Assembly: GCF_030691135.1 (NCBI RefSeq)
Contig: NZ_JAUYFA010000024.1
Location: 1-58,174, forward strand
Direction of reading: 5' to 3'
DNA: 58,174 nt
DNA from: Phreatobacter sp.
GTDB lineage: Bacteria; Pseudomonadota; Alphaproteobacteria; Rhizobiales; Phreatobacteraceae
This document shows, piece after piece, positions 56,481 through 58,174 of this stretch (position 1 is the first letter of the stretch; every line of letters starts with the position of its first letter). Under the pieces are notes generated by a model. The model was not told where the DNA came from and did no database searches. It saw only the letters and a program-made list of their open reading frames with translations. Both the position numbers and the translations under genes were made by a program.

Positions 56481-57794
56481 ATGAACGGCAAGACCCTTGA
56501 ATGCGAAGCCTCCTGCGATCACCGCCGCTACTCCAGGCTCGCCTTTGGCGCCATCATCCTGGTGTTCGGAGGCTTTGGAGCCTGGGCCGCGATCGCCCCC
56601 CTCGACAGCGCGGCGGTTGCTCCGGGGCGCATCGCGGTCGAGGGCGACCGCAAGCCCGTCCAGCATCTGGAAGGCGGGATCGTCCGGGAGATTCTCGTCA
56701 AGGCGGCTGATCAGGTCGAGGAAGGCCAGGTCCTGTTCCGGCTCGACACCACCAACGCCAAGGCCAATGTCGACCTCCTCACTCGCCAGCTCGATGCCGT
56801 CTTCGTCCAGGAGGCGCGCATTCTGGCGGAACGCGAAGGCTCGGCCCCCATCGCATTCCCGCCGCAACTCCTCGCCAAGGCCGGCCAGCCCTACCTGGCC
56901 CAGGCCATGTCCGAGCAACAGCGCCTGCTCTCGGAAAGGCGCAACTCGCTGCAGAACCAGATCGGCATCCTGGAGACGCGGATCGAGCAGACCACCCGCG
57001 ACATCGATGGCCGCAAGCGTCGCCTTGAAGCGCTGGCGAGCCAGCGGCAAAGCCTGACGGCCGAGATCGACCGGATTCGTCCCGTCATGGAGCGGGGCTT
57101 CTTTCCCCGCAACCGCTTCAGCGCGCTGGAACGCGATGCCTCCCGTCTCGACGGGGAGGCAGGCGGCCTCGAAGGGGATCTTGCACGGCTCGATCAGGTC
57201 ATTTCGGAGTCGCGTCTGCAGATCCAGCAGATTCGCCAGCGGGCCCAGGAGGAGCAGACACAGGCCCTGACCGACATCCGCGCCAGGATCGCCGACACGC
57301 GCGAAAAGCTCGAGGTCGCCGAAGCGGTCCTGACACGGATCGACGTCCGCGCGCCGCGGGCCGGCATCGTCCTCAACGTCCAGGTGACGACGGCAGGCGC
57401 CGTCATCTCGCCTGGCGCGACGCTCGCCGAGATCATCCCGCCGATGCAGCGCCTGACTCTCACGGCCCGGGTCTCGCCCCTGAACATCCAGAGCGTCGCC
57501 ACCGGTCAACGCGCCGAGATCCGCTTTCCCGCCTTCTCGAGCCGCAAGGCCGACCCGATCTTCGGCAGGGTGGTGACCGTCTCGGCGGACGCCGTCGAGG
57601 ACCCGCGCACCCGGGAGACCTTCTACCAGACGAAGGTGACCATCGAGCGCAGCGACATCCCCGCCGAGCTGGCCGCCAAGATCGTGCCCGGCATGCCGGC
57701 CGATGTGATCATCATCACCGGGGAGCGGACGATGTTGACCTATCTGATCGGCCCCCTGCGCGACACCCTGGCGCGGTCCATGCGGGAGCAGTAA
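56481..57794 (+). CDS. Type I secretion periplasmic adaptor (HlyD/PrtE family)
   Basis: A 437-residue membrane fusion protein. It has a short cytoplasmic N-terminus, one transmembrane helix (about 20-42), the lipoyl-like half (APGRIAVEGDRKPVQHLEGGIVREI), a long coiled-coil hairpin (about 90-290), the second lipoyl half (DVRAPRAGIVLNVQV), and a beta-barrel domain with the conserved C-terminal PGMPADVIIITGERTMLTYLIGPL. It links the ABC exporter to an outer-membrane TolC, which is not in the window. GGAAGGA precedes the ATG. Palindrome site C is 68 bases upstream. Confidence 0.95.
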   Translation: MNGKTLECEASCDHRRYSRLAFGAIILVFGGFGAWAAIAPLDSAAVAPGRIAVEGDRKPVQHLEGGIVREILVKAADQVEEGQVLFRLDTTNAKANVDLLTRQLDAVFVQEARILAEREGSAPIAFPPQLLAKAGQPYLAQAMSEQQRLLSERRNSLQNQIGILETRIEQTTRDIDGRKRRLEALASQRQSLTAEIDRIRPVMERGFFPRNRFSALERDASRLDGEAGGLEGDLARLDQVISESRLQIQQIRQRAQEEQTQALTDIRARIADTREKLEVAEAVLTRIDVRAPRAGIVLNVQVTTAGAVISPGATLAEIIPPMQRLTLTARVSPLNIQSVATGQRAEIRFPAFSSRKADPIFGRVVTVSADAVEDPRTRETFYQTKVTIERSDIPAELAAKIVPGMPADVIIITGERTMLTYLIGPLRDTLARSMREQ

Positions 57795-58151
57795 CCGGTC
57801 ACGGGAACGGCCGCCCACCGTCAGTTCCGCTGGTCCCGCGCCTGAGTTTTCCGGGACGAGGAGTTGGAGACCGGCCCCGGCGAGAGCGGACGAAGGACGC
57901 CAGCAAGAGTTCTACCAGTCGCAGCGGCGGGCAATCTGCACCAACGATGCGGACGGGAAGATGATCCTCGACCGGTCGGCCCGGCCAACGGATCCGGCAC
58001 CAGGAGCGCAACGTCGCAAGGCCATCGGTCCGGAGTTCTTTTGCGGAAAGTTCAGGCCTGTTCCGGCGGGAACAGCCCAGGCTGTGGGGCTGGCCTAGGG
58101 TCTGGACATCGGGGCGGGAGACGCCCCTGCCAAACCTGAGGGACCACCGCC
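57795..58151. promoter_or_regulatory. 357-base intergenic region with site D
   Basis: No credible gene is seen; a frame at 57864-58139 lacks family features. The region carries palindrome site D and the likely promoter of the last partial gene. Confidence 0.7.
58058..58075 (+). promoter_or_regulatory. 18-bp palindrome (site D) upstream of the last gene
   Basis: CTGTTCC-GGCG-GGAACAG. It ends 76 bases before the ATG at 58152. ACATC lies 31 bases downstream, exactly as at site B, and GGACATCG matches there, so the two promoters look related. Confidence 0.75.
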
Positions 58152-58174
58152 ATGACCCGCTTCAAGACCTTCGC
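58152..58174 (+). CDS. Start of a further gene (truncated by window end)
   Basis: An ATG at 58152 is preceded by GAGGGACC, a good ribosome-binding site, and by palindrome site D. Only MTRFKTF is visible, so no function can be given. Its shared control site suggests that it belongs to the secretion module; it could be a second substrate. Confidence 0.6.

Noticed and set aside
44735-58075. The palindromes as LexA or SOS boxes
   Set aside because: Alphaproteobacterial LexA uses direct repeats (GTTC-N7-GTTC) and the Gram-positive type uses GAAC-N4-GTTC. The observed GTTC-N6-GAAC is neither.
57864-58139. A 91-codon frame between hlyD and the last gene
   Set aside because: It covers palindrome site D and the probable promoter and has a Gly/Arg-rich random-looking translation.

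Overview
The window is GC-rich chromosomal DNA from an alphaproteobacterium. Several features point to the Hyphomicrobiales (Rhizobiales): the dnaK-dnaJ pair, a RegB/RegA (ActS/ActR) redox pair, MmcB, hisE next to a type I coaA, argB followed by a HAD nucleotidase, and the ligase-associated exonuclease/ATP-ligase pair. The genus cannot be fixed by reading alone. Most of the window is dense housekeeping DNA with short gaps and many 1-4 base stop/start overlaps.

Layout. 0-2.2 kb: 3' end of dnaK, then dnaJ. 2.2-7.5 kb: rmuC, a SCO copper chaperone with a small membrane protein, and a DNA-repair exonuclease and ATP-dependent ligase separated by an AT-rich block carrying one small membrane protein. 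7.5-13.3 kb: AbrB-type membrane protein, secreted SGNH hydrolase, and a three-gene operon of coiled-coil protein, DUF6384 membrane protein and Gly-rich protein. 13.3-19.5 kb: argB/DUF1036/nucleotidase operon, plsC, an orphan TssL/OmpA-like protein, thiE, hemW. 19.5-23.4 kb: extensin-like protein, regBA, mmcB, DUF1801. 23.5-26.4 kb: rpsO and pnp with structured RNA between them. 26.4-35.4 kb: exported hydrolase, lectin-like protein, malonyl-CoA decarboxylase, DUF2218, enoyl-CoA hydratase, coaA-hisE, acetyltransferase, CHAD protein, msrA, intradiol dioxygenase, small membrane protein. 35.7 kb: tRNA-Arg(CCG). 36.0-44.4 kb: a catabolic operon with a complete Dpp/Opp-type ABC importer, a TIM-barrel isomerase and a fused aconitase X.

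44.4-58.2 kb is the most distinctive region. It holds a FecR-domain protein, a CHASE2 adenylate cyclase overlapping a Crp-type regulator gene, a pseudokinase/formylglycine-enzyme-like membrane protein overlapping an OmpA-family gene, and a type I secretion ABC transporter. The transporter is divergent from a very repetitive 782-residue helical protein, which is followed by the HlyD-type adaptor and by the start of another gene. Four copies of an 18-bp palindrome, CTGTTCC-N4-GGAACAG, lie 63-118 bases upstream of the four rightward genes here (fecR, repeat protein, hlyD, last partial gene); I did not notice it elsewhere in the window. Its dimensions are those of a CRP site with TGTTC in place of TGTGA. 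The local Crp protein has a cAMP-type binding cassette but an altered recognition helix. I propose that the region is a cAMP-controlled secretion module: CHASE2 cyclase makes cAMP, the Crp variant binds the palindromes, and the secreted protein, adaptor and accessory genes are switched together. The parts are directly visible; their connection is inference.
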